DNA of 64,000 nucleotides from Hanleya hanleyi. Its lineage: Eukaryota > Mollusca > Polyplacophora > Lepidopleurida > Hanleyidae. The notes beneath the pieces are model-generated. The model had not been told where the DNA came from, did no database searches, and saw only the letters and a list, made by a program, of their open reading frames with translations. A program made the translations under genes and the position numbers. The stretch spans positions 1 to 64,000 of the forward strand of contig JAVTVY010039178.1 in the NCBI GenBank assembly GCA_036873755.1. Direction: 5' to 3'. This document shows, in pieces, positions 52,601 through 58,529 of the stretch; within the stretch, counting starts at the first letter, position 1, and each line of letters begins with the position of its first letter.

Positions 52601-55600
52601 AGTCTTATTAGTAATATACTCTTACATGTACTTAGTCTTAGTAATGGGTATTAGACCTATGTACCCCACGTGAAATGTTGTTCTTTTATTCCGTTGTTTT
52701 GTCAACGTACTCGGCTCATGATGGGCGCACTACTATGAAAAATCTTTCATTCATTCAAGTCTCCGGGACCAAACGGTGAGAAAAACAAAAACAAAAAAAC
52801 CCCAGCCAAGGTTACAAACAAAAGAGCTGCACGTCTCACGCCGACCATAACAGATTACAACACAAAACATTGGGACAACAAGCCATGTAGTTGTTATTGT
52901 ACGGTATTTTAATTCATCAATTCATCTGCCAAAGTCCTTTGAGCTGCGATGCGTGGTGCGGCTCTTTTCAGGGGGATAGCTTTGCAGGGTCAAAGTTCAC
53001 AGAGTTACAAATGTCGAAACTGCGGGGGGGGGACTCTTATTTAATATAATACATAATTAATGCAGAGATGACAATTGAATGTGTCATAAGCCCCACTGCT
53101 CCAGCCAGGGAATTAAGGACGTGTTTTGTTCTAGGCCAAGCAACATAATTTTCTTTCATGCAAATGTCGCCATCTCGAACACCGTTGCCGAAAAACTGTC
53201 TGTAGGAAACGTAAACTGCTTCTTGTCGGCTAAAAAAATTGCGTACGCGAAAGAAACATACTTTCGCGAAAGTGCTCTTCCGAAAGTGCATTGCCGAACC
53301 TTGCGTGCACGCATACCTTTCGCCATTCTTTCGCCTACCGTACGCGTACAGGTGCTGGTCGTACTTGTAGTATCTAAAACCAGAACGTTCGGCAGGAACA
53401 TTCCCTCTGTACAGAACGTTCAAGGGGAACGTTCCTCTAATGTGGAACGTTCCAGTAGCTGAAAATGGAACGTGGCTGCATCCAATACTGGACGCAAATG
53501 TTCCATTGGAACGTTCCGATTTTTGCTACGCTCCCTTATGGAGGATTTACTCAGCTTTCCAATGCTATGCAGATTGTGATGTATCTCATAGTATCAGTCA
53601 GTACTTCACTCCCGGAATGTTTTCAGTTTTATGATCTTTTCTGATCGAAATTTCTGCTATGTTATGCATTTAGATAATTTGTTTGCTATTGGACATGATA
53701 TTTGAGAAAATAAAGACATTAAAATTAAGAACTATTTCACAAAACAGCCATCTACAATGCAATGAAAGACGGACCATGCTGATAAATTTCAACCCGAACA
53801 GTACTGTAGGCCTACACCACATGAATGTGAGTGAAGAGGTCATGAACTGTGAAAGTTCATCAGAACGTGATATGTCGGGATGGGCAAAGAAAGGTGGGTC
53901 CCGTGTAAAGTCGAGACCAACGAGGGTTAACGAAGTATATTGTAAGCAGGGCTGCAAGGTCATTTTAGTGTTCTATTCCAGTAGTATTCAGGGACTAGTC
54001 TTACCTGGAGCTCCACAAACTGTGTTGATGGCATTCTGCTGGGAGGATAACAACTCATCTAACAACCTCTGGGCAGTGGGCAGGATCTGATCAGGATATA
54101 AGAAGAATAATACAGCTATCAAAGATCAGGTTGCAAGCTTGGAAGAATTATTTCAGGTCCCGCTTACCCGGGAGCTTACCTTTGCCATGTGCTCTGAACA
54201 ATAATGACAGCTTGTACAGTGTGTGTCCCTATGATCCGCATATGTAAATTGTCTAATTCTTTGTTCTAGTTTTCAAATAAACATGATAAATGACTGATCA
54301 AACTATTTTACTTGAAAATACAATTGAGCCCTGTTAAAGTAGGCTTAGTAAGACGATATATTCACGGGAACTATCTTTCGCGAAAAATCAGTCACTGTGG
54401 GGGAAAAAAGGGTATTTACAATAGTTCAGGGACATCATGAGGAATTTTGCAAAGCGAGAGTTCTCTGTAACATCATGTATTATGAGGTTGAAAAGTGATG
54501 TTTTGGAACTGCGCTTTCATTTTCAAACGAGGTCAAAGCTGCTGTGCACGAAGGGCCGATATCTACATGTAGAAAATGCAGGGAAATTATACAGATATAC
54601 ATGTGCCATGTTTTGGAGCTGTATTTGCAAGCAGGTGTGATCAGCTCCAAAGATTTCTCCTGAGTGAAATCATCGCAAACACGCTCATGAAGCACATAAC
54701 ATTCATAATAAAATGCCTGTGACGCACATTTACCTGTTGTGGAAGCTCACTGATGAGATACTGAGCAAATTTCTGGAGCTGGTCTCGCTGTAGACGGGAG
54801 AGTGACTCCGATACTGGCGCTCTCAGACACACAGAGTTCGCCTGAGAAAAAGACAGAAGTCAGAGAAACATGAAGAAGTATATAGTTACAAGCGACAATA
54901 CAGGATTCCAACCACTTGGCGAGTATGAACAGCATTCGACTACTACATGAAGCACATATTCGATACTGCAGTCCACTTATGATCCTTGTTCAAGTAGTTT
55001 ATTTTGATAAATATAAGCACTTGTGAACTTGGTCCATTTTGGAACATATTAATCTAATTTTTGACAAAAATACTGTCAACAGGGCATCATAAGAAGCTAT
55101 CAGCTATTCTGATCATCTATTTGAAATAAGGTCCAAGATATCAAGAAAGAACGGATCATATCAACTTAGCATACCTCATATTGGCGAAAGGTGATAAAGG
55201 AATCTTTCTTTTGCAAAATGGCATATTTTAATAATAGTGATGGATAGGGCATTCCTGGTAATTGGTACATGTATAACTTGAATTTTGAAGTAATTTAAAA
55301 CCAAAATGGCAAAATGTTCTTCAACTGTTTATAACAAAGGCCCTATATTTACCAGATTTGAATCAATATTGCATCATAAATTGTATGTGTGAATTTACTC
55401 TGATTTGTTAAATTCAGGATATTGACAGTTTTTTTAGGGTGACACCAATCCTTACCAACAACTTTCTACGATAATTGACTTCCTTCTGGAAATCAAATGG
55501 AAACTGACAAACTTGGGACAAGAGTAGGTGCAATCTGAAGCAATTATTGTAAGATCAATTACTTGCGCTAATACTAATATAACAATCATAGTAGGTTACT

Positions 55601-58529
55601 AACCATCTTAACCCTTGTCCTGTCAACTCCGTGTATACACGTTGCTGGACTGTCAAGTTCCCAGTGTCGACTCCGGATATATACGTTCCGAGAAACTGTC
55701 GGACGTTTGATCGTTTTTCGAAAGAATTTGGAGCCACGTGTGGAAAAATCAAACCAGACACGACTTACCCCAACTATAACGTATTATTTCATTAATTATT
55801 TCACGTGAGTTCGGTGTTTATTATTAAAAAAGACACTTATTTATGTGAAGATCGTCTACAAATTTAAAACAGAGCGTCATTTATTGAGAAAAGTTTGTTG
55901 AAACGCGTAAAAACCCACCCTGTTTACGAGCTTCTCCAACGAAAACCCGGAAGACAATCCCAACGTTAAAGATGTCAAATTGAAGGGCAACAACTCTGCT
56001 TTCATTCTTCTCAACCTTTCTCGGGTCAGGTTGTAAAAATGCGTCAATTTTATTGGATGAAATGGTCATGTGTTTCGAGTCCTTTCCATTCAACTCCAAT
56101 GAACCCGGGAAATGCTGATCACATGACGTAAGCCGACTTCCTGATTGGTCAAACAGCTTCAACTGCTCATTAGCATAAAATATTCACGAGTTACGCATGC
56201 GCCCTGGCCGATTTCGACGAAGTCAGAATGGCGCTTGGTTTCGCGGAGGGAAGCTACACTTCGCGTAAACAAAAGGATTTTTACCGATTTACTTGGAATA
56301 TTCAATAAATATTCAATAATCGTTATGCTACGAGTAACCAGGAATACATATTGTGACATCTATAAGAATTTAGACGAGTTATTAAGTGGAGATGAAGCAA
56401 AACAGACCGTCCATCGGTAGTACTCTGAACGTGATAGAATTCTAACGTGAGTTTTATGGTGCACAATTTTTGCCGAATTGCGATTCCTATATATTTCTAA
56501 AGCTGTAAAATGCCAAATATTTTCGGAGTGTATGTTCAGTGTTTCAAATTGATGTATCGTGCATCAAATACCATCCATTATTTCAATTTATTTATAAATT
56601 TCAACGACCAGACAGTGGCCTCTTTTGAGCCCATTTTGAACAGTTCAACTCTGCTTGACAGTCTGGCACTCACACGTTGACCAGCGTATAACTGGCCGAC
56701 AGGACTAGGGTTAAGTATGAACTCAATGCATGTCTGTATGGAGGATGGAGGAAACAGAAGTCTAGATTCAAAGCTTTCCATAACAGTTCTTGTCAATCAA
56801 TTTATTTGGCAAAAATAATTATCTTCCAGGATTCATCAATCTCTTCAACACAAATCCAATAAAATATGAATTATAATATGCAGGTATGCTTACGAGTGAG
56901 GTCTAGACTGTCAAGGTCTCCTGCATACATAGGCACTAAATAATCCTCAAGGGCCAAGACCAGAATTATTCCATCATCCAGGGCATTACAAATATTTTCT
57001 GATGAGAGGTGTACATGTATATGTTGTATGTAGTACTTGGCTCACCTGGTGTATCCTGTAGAGACAGAGAGCAACAACGTGGGCGCACCATGATGCTGAG
57101 CTATTACAGGTACAAGTGCAGGATGAGATACGGCGACGATCAAACACCACTGCGACATTGAACGATCCCTGACCCTGTGGTGGGACCACTGTTGAACTCA
57201 AGTGAAATCCTGAAATGATCAACAGCGACAGTATACACGTACAGGTATAATTTAAGTTAGCAAATACGATCAAGATTATTCAATAAAAGCTTGATGAGAC
57301 ATTTAATGATTTGATCTGAGGGCTGTTTCAGTTAAAAAGTACATGTCGTTAGGAAAAGACAACCCTTTTCTGATACTATCTCCCAAATCTTGATAAATTA
57401 TTAATAAATAACCTTGAGTGTTACATTAAAGGTGAACTGCAAAGCTTTCCAATGTTCTACTAAAATGTCAAAAATCAAGGCCTGTGTGTGCTAAGTTCTG
57501 TGGGTTATTTTCTTCTTCCGAGTATATGATTAGTCAAAACTTATACCACCAGAAAACGGGAGCCACAACTTTCAAAAACGTCATAGATTGCCTCCCATTG
57601 TTTTTGAAACGTAATGACGTTATATAGTGGTTCTCACTCATTCATCCGACATAGCATGAGGTCATGTAAAATGATACAATAATTAACGAGACCTCTATAA
57701 CGTCATAACGTTCTACAAGCAAAGACAGACAAGCAATGCAAGTTTTCAATATGGATTTATAACAGGATAACTCACATATTGTTATTAGTACAATTTAGCA
57801 AAATATATTAGCTATATCACATAACACAGGATGTATGTAAACAGCATTTTAGAAAAAAATTAAAAGCTTTACAGTTCACCTTTAAACTAAATTCCCCCCA
57901 GTTAGGTTGTGCTGGGAAATCGAGGTGTCACTCATTCCAATTTGAATACCCATGTAACAGAGAAAGAATCTGGACATTAATGATGTTAATGAAGCAAAAT
58001 AATCCAAGTGGCAAACAACTGATTTTTACCAATTTGTAAAGCATCTCTGACTGCCTTGGCTTTATACAGGTGTTCTCCTCGCTGAAATTCATCTGCACTG
58101 CCATTGGCAAGACAGGAATACAACCTGAAATATGGGGAAAGCACTTTTCGTCAATATAGGGAAGAAAATTTTATTACTTAAACTTCTACAGCCATATCAA
58201 GATGAAGACTGATTATATCAAGACCTGAACTTCGCCAAATAGTCTTATTCTACAGAGTTTCAAAATTATGACAATGAAATTTGGTTCGCCATCTGAGATC
58301 TAATAATTACTTTTAAATTTAGATTTCTGTTTATCAAAAACTCTTCTCACTGAAATGCAAAATATATCTCACCTAATGTCTTCTTCATTCTCCGGAAAGC
58401 TCCAGAAGGCGATACGTAATTGGAGGTACTCTGGGATAGGCTGAGGGAAATGCTCAACAACTTCAAAGGGAATATTACACGCTACTGCTTGAGCAGCTAG
58501 TTCCACAAGTGATGTCCCAGGTTGGTTTT
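22431..58529 (-). CDS. ZSWIM8: ZSWIM8 orthologue, 20 coding exons, 5' end outside the window
   Basis: Encodes the SWIM-domain substrate receptor of a Cullin-RING E3 ligase (ZSWIM8/EBAX-1/Dora), known to ubiquitinate Argonaute bound to a microRNA paired with a trigger target, so the microRNA decays. CDS join, minus strand: 58529-58373, 58124-58030, 57209-57046, 54841-54734, 54086-54005, 45852-45732, 45410-45215, 44549-43425, 40229-40082, 39438-39263, 38040-37854, 36614-36513, 34221-34097, 33770-33343, 32566-32451, 30826-30634, 29120-28837, 27603-26362, 24640-24463, 22647-22431. All junctions are GT-AG and phases add up to 1813 codons plus stop without a break. Nearly every exon aligns by eye with vertebrate ZSWIM8 (about 1840 residues). 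The missing N-terminus is the acidic segment before the BC-box; no such exon was seen between 58530 and 64000. Many introns are phase 1 within glycine codons. Residue numbers below count from the first complete codon in the window. Confidence 0.95.
22648..24462. other. ZSWIM8 intron (exons s-t), nothing coding
   Basis: AT-rich, with a poly-A/GAA tract at 23370-23398 and a short inverted repeat GACACCTTGAACCA / TGGTTCAAGGTGTC at 24010-24100. Confidence 0.6.
24463..24640 (-). CDS. ZSWIM8: ZSWIM8 exon s: YLQQFCASAVNAVVSPFVLY
   Basis: Residues 1683-1742. TTYLQQFCASAVNAVVSPFV, then AHVLARNNPTQVANHLRSN and LVQKCLQ correspond to human YVHQFCVGAAKGVLSPFVLQ and NHLRAPAFHQLVQRCQQA. The frame hits TAA just past the CAAAT|GTAAG donor. 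The exon therefore has to splice to the last exon, and the split ATG codon joins correctly. Confidence 0.94.
25255..25623. mobile_element. MITE copy 1 with 9-bp target duplication
   Basis: A 369-bp element in the ZSWIM8 intron between exons r and s. Ends are inverted repeats over roughly 50 bp (CATCTTCATTTTATC ... GATAAAATGAAGATG, then a TTCTACTTT/CCACTTCGAAC block). It is flanked on both sides by GGATACAGC. It has no coding capacity and is about 85-90 percent like copy 2 by eye. Confidence 0.8.
26362..27603 (-). CDS. ZSWIM8: ZSWIM8 exon r: conserved helices and Pro/Gln/His-rich linker
   Basis: Residues 1269-1683. Opens with GQAMEIGASAINILIETWEG, HLTPPEVASLADRASRGRDP and AAAELALSCLPHAHALNP, nearly identical to vertebrates, through YPEVLFDVAKRWFDLSEQ. 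Then come about 220 residues rich in P, Q, H, Y and V (probably disordered). The end recovers conservation with AAYRVGMLAMETLARRVHDD and PPYGEDVKWLLAVAIKLG. The longest exon of the gene in the window. Confidence 0.96.
28390..28757. mobile_element. MITE copy 2 of the same family
   Basis: A 368-bp element in the ZSWIM8 intron between exons q and r, same orientation as copy 1, ending 80 bp from the donor of exon q. Flanks GGACTACC and AGACTACC form an 8-bp target duplication with one mismatch. Both copies contain TGATTGGCTGACCTAT and a GATGATGTCACTC segment. The superfamily is not clear from the termini. Confidence 0.78.
28837..29120 (-). CDS. ZSWIM8: ZSWIM8 exon q: PNQPSEASAHFMFELAKTVL
   Basis: Residues 1174-1269. 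PNQPSEASAHFMFELAKTVL, then AGGNSSTSLF, CAFQIGLYALGLHN and SPNWLSRTYSSHVSWITG: the most conserved part of the family. It starts with RYKGKNR and ends in a split glycine. A MITE copy ends 80 bp beyond its donor. Confidence 0.97.
29155..29590. mobile_element. A-rich MITE with CAGGCCTG ends
   Basis: A 436-bp element in the ZSWIM8 intron between exons p and q. The ends CAGGCCTGACAGTGTC and CAGGCCTGCAAGTGCC (inverted) match at 12 of 16 bases. AATAATG is repeated on both flanks. The interior is made of many AAATATAGGA-like motifs. Confidence 0.55.
30634..30826 (-). CDS. ZSWIM8: ZSWIM8 exon p: MASIDSSAPETTS
   Basis: Residues 1110-1174. GMASIDSSAPETTSSDNSP matches human GMASIDSSAPETTSDSSP almost residue for residue. 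A serine/glycine-rich tract (SDSIGSSSSG) follows, also present in vertebrates. Ends with a split arginine before GTTAGT. Confidence 0.95.
30827..32450. repeat. ZSWIM8 intron (exons o-p) with a short duplicated block
   Basis: TTGTCATGGATGTTGGGGGC and CATTGTCATGGATGTAGGGG (31720-31800) are a tandem duplication of about 55 bp. The rest of the intron shows no element ends or coding exon. Confidence 0.45.
32451..32566 (-). CDS. ZSWIM8: ZSWIM8 exon o: acidic then basic short exon
   Basis: Residues 1071-1110. An acidic run (DTEDSSALEEDGDDF) is followed by a basic stretch (LKKKPSQCKN). Vertebrate counterpart sequence is weakly conserved here, so the call rests on AG/GT sites, phase agreement with both neighbours and an open frame. 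It is the least certain exon together with parts of exon n. Confidence 0.8.
32567..33342. other. ZSWIM8 intron (exons n-o) with C-run
   Basis: A run of about 18 C at 33217-33234 follows AT-rich sequence. No exon or mobile-element termini recognised. Confidence 0.55.
33343..33770 (-). CDS. ZSWIM8: ZSWIM8 exon n: MDKLLDKE then low-complexity linker
   Basis: Residues 929-1071. Begins with IMDKLLDKEVHQLFK (human ILDKLLDRE), then about 120 residues rich in S, P, A and T with little conservation, ending in TTYPARYN. It contains the sequence LNLEQSRVTPS, not recognised as a known motif. Split serine at the 3' end. Confidence 0.88.
34097..34221 (-). CDS. ZSWIM8: ZSWIM8 exon m: LLCEGTRRQKGDLA; 5' part is tandemly repeated upstream
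   Basis: Residues 887-928. Encodes VSEADHPLLCEGTRRQKGDL and then KDEQVKL, nearly identical to the vertebrate exon. It starts after TACAG and ends before GTCAGT. Its first 45 bases, with the acceptor and about 60 bases of intron, recur three more times immediately upstream on the minus strand (see the 108-bp array). This copy is the only one that continues into the conserved GTRRQKGDLA and a donor, so it is the functional exon. Confidence 0.94.
34177..35782 (-). repeat. 108-bp tandem array duplicating the start of ZSWIM8 exon m
   Basis: Four head-to-tail copies. Copy A (34177-34284) is the true exon start plus its upstream intron. Copy B is 34285-34344 joined to 35513-35566 across an inserted transposon. 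Copy C is 35567-35674 and copy D about 35675-35782. Each copy keeps a TACAG acceptor and the 45 exon bases coding GLKANVSxAxxPLLC. The unit is 36 codons, and the frame stays open through A, B and D; C has a GAG to TAG change. The duplicated section between exonic pieces reads KFTYINYTALLSLVDMSTG. The copies lack the conserved GTRRQKGDLA and a donor, so splicing at B would insert 36 residues rather than replace the exon. Confidence 0.85.
34345..35512 (-). mobile_element. hAT-like DNA transposon remnant splitting the exon array
   Basis: Ends are CAGACCCCTAG and CTAGGGGTCTG. It interrupts copy B of the 108-bp array, so the empty site is known from the other copies: the flanks are TATCAA (6 bp, perfect) or 8 bp with one mismatch. 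The 1168-bp insert is CpG-rich compared with its surroundings, suggesting recent arrival. A minus-strand frame (35095-34859) contains KKRAHDNAV and GCKSITSFFRL, resembling the KxxSITSFF leader of some hAT-family transposases. No catalytic domain is left. Confidence 0.55.
35783..36512. other. ZSWIM8 intron (exons l-m) upstream of the 108-bp array
   Basis: AT-rich, non-coding; no repeat or conserved frame recognised. Confidence 0.5.
36513..36614 (-). CDS. ZSWIM8: ZSWIM8 exon l: LGFEAAVAALG
   Basis: Residues 853-887. SRPPSRSV then DEKLGFEAAVAAL match the family. The exon ends with one base of glycine, which the downstream exon must complete with GT. Confidence 0.93.
37385..37680 (+). mobile_element. 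Short pearl-like element, same family as 60780
   Basis: One and a half repeat units plus the end block ATCTTGGTAACGAGAAAG, CGGACAGACAGATGAC and the hairpin CCCTTCGACC...GGTCGAGGGG at 37649-37676. About 85 percent like 61440-61735. It sits in the intron between ZSWIM8 exons k and l. Confidence 0.7.
37854..38040 (-). CDS. ZSWIM8: ZSWIM8 exon k: VKLAYQESELVSLLKKIPLG
   Basis: Residues 791-853. VKLAYQESELVSLLKKIPLG is close to identical with the human segment. It is followed by AEQLRDGTL and LLPLMLASFIFDSLCLP. Ends in a split glycine before GTAAGT. Confidence 0.96.
38041..39262. other. ZSWIM8 intron (exons j-k), nothing recognised
   Basis: One moderately CpG-containing segment with plus-strand frames (38702-39065) lacking any known motif. 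Otherwise AT-rich. Confidence 0.45.
39263..39438 (-). CDS. ZSWIM8: ZSWIM8 exon j: NTLSKAAFL block
   Basis: Residues 732-790. Opens with a lysine cluster (GKKKKAQNG), then LASNTLSKAAFLCSVLAE and HHLAFKVGMFGLEMPRPPAS, matching the human order exactly. Phase 0 donor GTAAGA. Confidence 0.94.
40082..40229 (-). CDS. ZSWIM8: ZSWIM8 exon i: AEALHAHGHTKEAS helices
   Basis: Residues 683-732. ARAEALHAHGHTKEASKLAK then ANPPDL-like TNPPDLLAEAANLL matches the TPR-like helical pair of vertebrate ZSWIM8 (ACAEALHAHGYSSEAS). Acceptor CTTCCAG, donor AG|GTTGGT, with a split glycine. Confidence 0.93.
40490..41854. mobile_element. TIR DNA transposon remnant with GTTACG/CGTTCG subterminal motifs
   Basis: Ends AGGCCTTATTTTTT and AAAAAATAAGGCCT are inverted. 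The flanks ACTGCCCC and GCTGCCCC agree at 7 of 8. Inside both ends are clusters of CGTTCG and GTAACC/GGTTACG motifs, a typical transposase-binding layout. It is CpG-rich relative to the host intron. A 122-codon minus-strand frame inside (41674-41306) is not recognised and is not called a gene. Confidence 0.6.
41905..42265 (+). mobile_element. Pearl-like tandem-repeat element (two units plus G-rich hairpin)
   Basis: Two units of about 150 bp share GGGCCATAACTCTTGAGAAT, GAAACACAGAAAAAACTT and ACGTTGCACAAC blocks. They are followed by GGACCGACAGACGGAC and a hairpin of CCCCCCTC and GAGGGGGGG type. Same layout as the elements at 13367, 16490, 37385 and 60780. It lies directly beside the preceding TIR element. 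Confidence 0.55.
42266..43424. other. ZSWIM8 intron (exons h-i) with G-rich region
   Basis: TGCCTGTCCAAAT and GGACAGGC motifs recur at 42370-42480 (possible remnant of a TIR element). A purine/GGGG-rich stretch follows at 42570-43100 with TTAGGAGATA- and GGGGCTCAGT-like blocks repeated loosely. No exon. Confidence 0.4.
43425..44549 (-). CDS. ZSWIM8: ZSWIM8 exon h: long exon with disordered serine-rich middle
   Basis: Residues 308-682, exactly 375 codons. The start (ILIWWFS..., CDEIVTLWRLAALNP, then VFPGFKPSVEGCHMDW and GVTYSESG) is conserved. The middle is serine-, aspartate- and glycine-rich and probably disordered, as in the human protein. The end recovers conservation with DEFQMYFYDTKAK, a lysine-rich run and NYFAGLKTV. 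A long open frame runs on past the GTAAGA donor to 43329, but that part is intronic because exon i continues the family alignment. Confidence 0.93.
44550..45214. other. ZSWIM8 intron (exons g-h), with an inverted CCCCTAATAATTCAATCACA pair
   Basis: CCCCTAATAATTCAATCACA at 44755-44775 is mirrored by TGATCGAATTATTAGGGG at 44937-44954, with matching AACTTCC/GGAAG nearby. It forms a small MITE of about 200 bp. Confidence 0.5.
45215..45410 (-). CDS. ZSWIM8: ZSWIM8 exon g: LLRPLRGREPEG block
   Basis: Residues 242-307. Contains YLSSTAPPAAAEWQSLLRPL and then GREPEGMWNLLSIVREM and a PLLEILTDE helix, all strongly conserved in the family. Acceptor TTTACAG, donor GTATAA, phase 0 at the 3' side. Confidence 0.96.
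45732..45852 (-). CDS. ZSWIM8: ZSWIM8 exon f: PTAGPSASEQTSWCLDE block
   Basis: Residues 202-242. PTAGPSASEQTSWCLDEATL followed by KKTLVKFCVPSP matches the region between the SWIM domain and the armadillo-like helices of the human protein. Begins by completing the aspartate codon opened in exon e and ends in a split serine. Confidence 0.94.
46608..46715. repeat. GAACGTTC cluster, left arm of the foldback element
   Basis: Five exact copies of the palindrome GAACGTTC in about 100 bp, spaced 10-25 bases apart. A matching cluster sits in the right arm at 53380-53520. Likely subterminal protein-binding sites of the element. Confidence 0.6.
48904..49275 (+). pseudogene. Possible lectin-type (FTP/F5-8C-like) exon fragment
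   Basis: A 123-codon open frame in the centre of the 7-kb foldback element. The stretch LFLDWTGVTNAGIYVSDLDM followed by C, then C...GLFCDQFYL, resembles the core of fucolectin-like galactose-binding domains (a xIYVxD segment, a cysteine, then GxF/Y). There is no start context or partner exon that I can identify. It ends at a repeat beginning GTGAGTGAGTG. Could be a captured gene fragment or a chance frame. Confidence 0.25.
49264..49310 (+). repeat. GTGAGTGAGT...TTTAACGTCGCTTT repeat block
   Basis: GTGAGTGAGTGAATAGAATT then TAACGTCGCTTTCAACAA; a similar block is at 62386-62425 and a reverse-strand relative (CTCACTCAC) near 40375. It resembles an abundant short interspersed sequence in gastropod genomes, which is recollection rather than a search result. 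Confidence 0.35.
49511..49735. repeat. Two GGAGACTTCACCATG repeats in the foldback interior
   Basis: GTGGAGACTTCACCATGTAT then GCGGCGCC...GCCGCCCTGTG at 49511-49560 recurs at 49684-49735 with about 85 percent identity. The intervening sequence is T-rich. A short tandem duplication of unknown role. Confidence 0.45.
50281..52410 (+). repeat. Direct repeat pair (about 130 bp) in the foldback interior
   Basis: Copies at 50281-50410 and 52261-52400, both on the plus strand: TTGAAATTGTAGTTTAAGGG, CGCTTCCCATTCGG, TTTCGCGGCCCATC, then CTTTTCCAGCGCTAA and an (AAAT)n tail. Similarity is about 93 percent by eye. The AAAT tail suggests a short retroposed element. The coordinates given span both copies. 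Confidence 0.6.
50690..51372. mobile_element. Palindromic MITE with CCCCCAGTGGACATTT minisatellite ends
   Basis: Left end: about six units of CCCCCAGTGGACATTT (50695-50790), then CACCCTATATTTTTAGGTTA. The right end is the inverse: GAAAATATAAGGTGGGGGAA followed by about four inverted units to 51372. The interior is AT-rich. Same sequence style as the smaller palindrome at 11505-11705. Confidence 0.6.
54005..54086 (-). CDS. ZSWIM8: ZSWIM8 exon e: ILPTAQRLLDELLSSQ block
   Basis: Residues 175-202. Starts with ILPTAQRLLDELL and ends with AINTVCGAP plus one base of an aspartate codon, as in vertebrates. The next exon is 8.15 kb away, because the intervening intron holds a 7-kb foldback element. 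Confidence 0.94.
54087..54733. other. ZSWIM8 intron (exons d-e), nothing recognised
   Basis: AT-rich non-coding sequence without repeats that I could identify. Confidence 0.5.
54734..54841 (-). CDS. ZSWIM8: ZSWIM8 exon d: VCLRAPVSESLSRLQRDQLQ block
   Basis: Residues 139-174, a whole-codon exon (108 bp, phase 0 at both ends). It encodes a nearly invariant family block with the helix QLQKFAQYLISELPQQ. Skipping it would keep the reading frame, but nothing here shows that it is skipped. Confidence 0.95.
55560..56460. promoter_or_regulatory. CpG-rich, promoter-like segment inside a ZSWIM8 intron
   Basis: This part of the intron between exons c and d is much richer in CpG than its surroundings and contains ACGCATGCGC (NRF1-like), TGATTGGTCA (CCAAT box) and CGGAAG-type sequence. 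On the plus strand ATG at 56229 opens a 26-codon frame (MALGFAEGSYTSRKQKDF) and ATG at 56324 another of 31 codons. On the minus strand a 93-codon frame (56162-55881) includes KIDAFLQPDPRKVEKN. None is a recognised protein. It could be an internal promoter, the first exon of a nested gene, or a young insertion. Confidence 0.3.
57046..57209 (-). CDS. ZSWIM8: ZSWIM8 exon c: SWIM zinc-binding motif
   Basis: Residues 84-138. Carries the SWIM signature C-x-C-x(n)-C-x-H as CTCNSSASWCAH, preceded by FNVAVVFDRRRISSCTC and followed by VVALCLYRIHQ. All four zinc ligands are present. In the family this domain contributes to substrate recognition. It ends in phase 0 at a GTGAGC donor. Confidence 0.95.
57430..57881. 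mobile_element. TTAA-flanked MITE (Kolobok- or piggyBac-like)
   Basis: A 452-bp element in the intron between ZSWIM8 exons b and c. Inverted ends AGGTGAACTGCAAAGC and AGGTGAACTGTAAAGC differ at one of 16 bases, and each is preceded by TTAA, the target-site hallmark of these two superfamilies. The AGGTGAACT start favours Kolobok. No coding capacity. Confidence 0.7.
58030..58124 (-). CDS. ZSWIM8: ZSWIM8 exon b: YSCLANGSADEF block
   Basis: Residues 53-84. The conserved block LYSCLANGSADEFQRGE is followed by a basic helix (HLYKAKAVRDALQI) leading into the SWIM region. It is joined to exon a through a split arginine codon and to exon c through a split glycine. Acceptor TTTCAG and donor GTAAAA are both visible. 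Confidence 0.94.
58373..58529 (-). CDS. ZSWIM8: ZSWIM8 exon a: BC-box/Cul2-box-like segment
   Basis: Residues 1-52. The segment LVELAAQAVACNIPFEVVEH resembles an Elongin-binding BC-box (L at its start, small residues at the A/C positions). It is followed by FPQPIPEYLQL, which fits a Cul2-box (P-phi-P then YL). The exon ends at AFWSFPENEEDI, almost identical to vertebrate ZSWIM8. It starts with two bases of a split codon after TTTCAG and ends before GTGAGA. In the family this part docks the receptor on Elongin B/C and the cullin. The box assignments come from family knowledge and are not tested here. Confidence 0.93.

Larger units (their letters stand above)
46549..53536. mobile_element. 7-kb foldback element in the intron between ZSWIM8 exons e and f
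   Basis: Two long arms are inverted relative to each other: left 46549 to about 48020, right about 51600 to 53536. Both outer ends start AGGGAGCGTAGCAAAAATC. The arms share, in inverse order, a GAACGTTC cluster, AGTGGGGCTTATNACAC, GAACTTTGACCCTGCA, ACAATAACAACTAC, TTATCCCCAGA, TAATTTTATATGCT and TCTTCAATTTCACATTC. The arms are clearly diverged (roughly 75-80 percent in the shared blocks) and each has private insertions. The central 3.6 kb carries other repeats and no transposase that could be recognised. No clear target duplication is seen. Confidence 0.75.
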
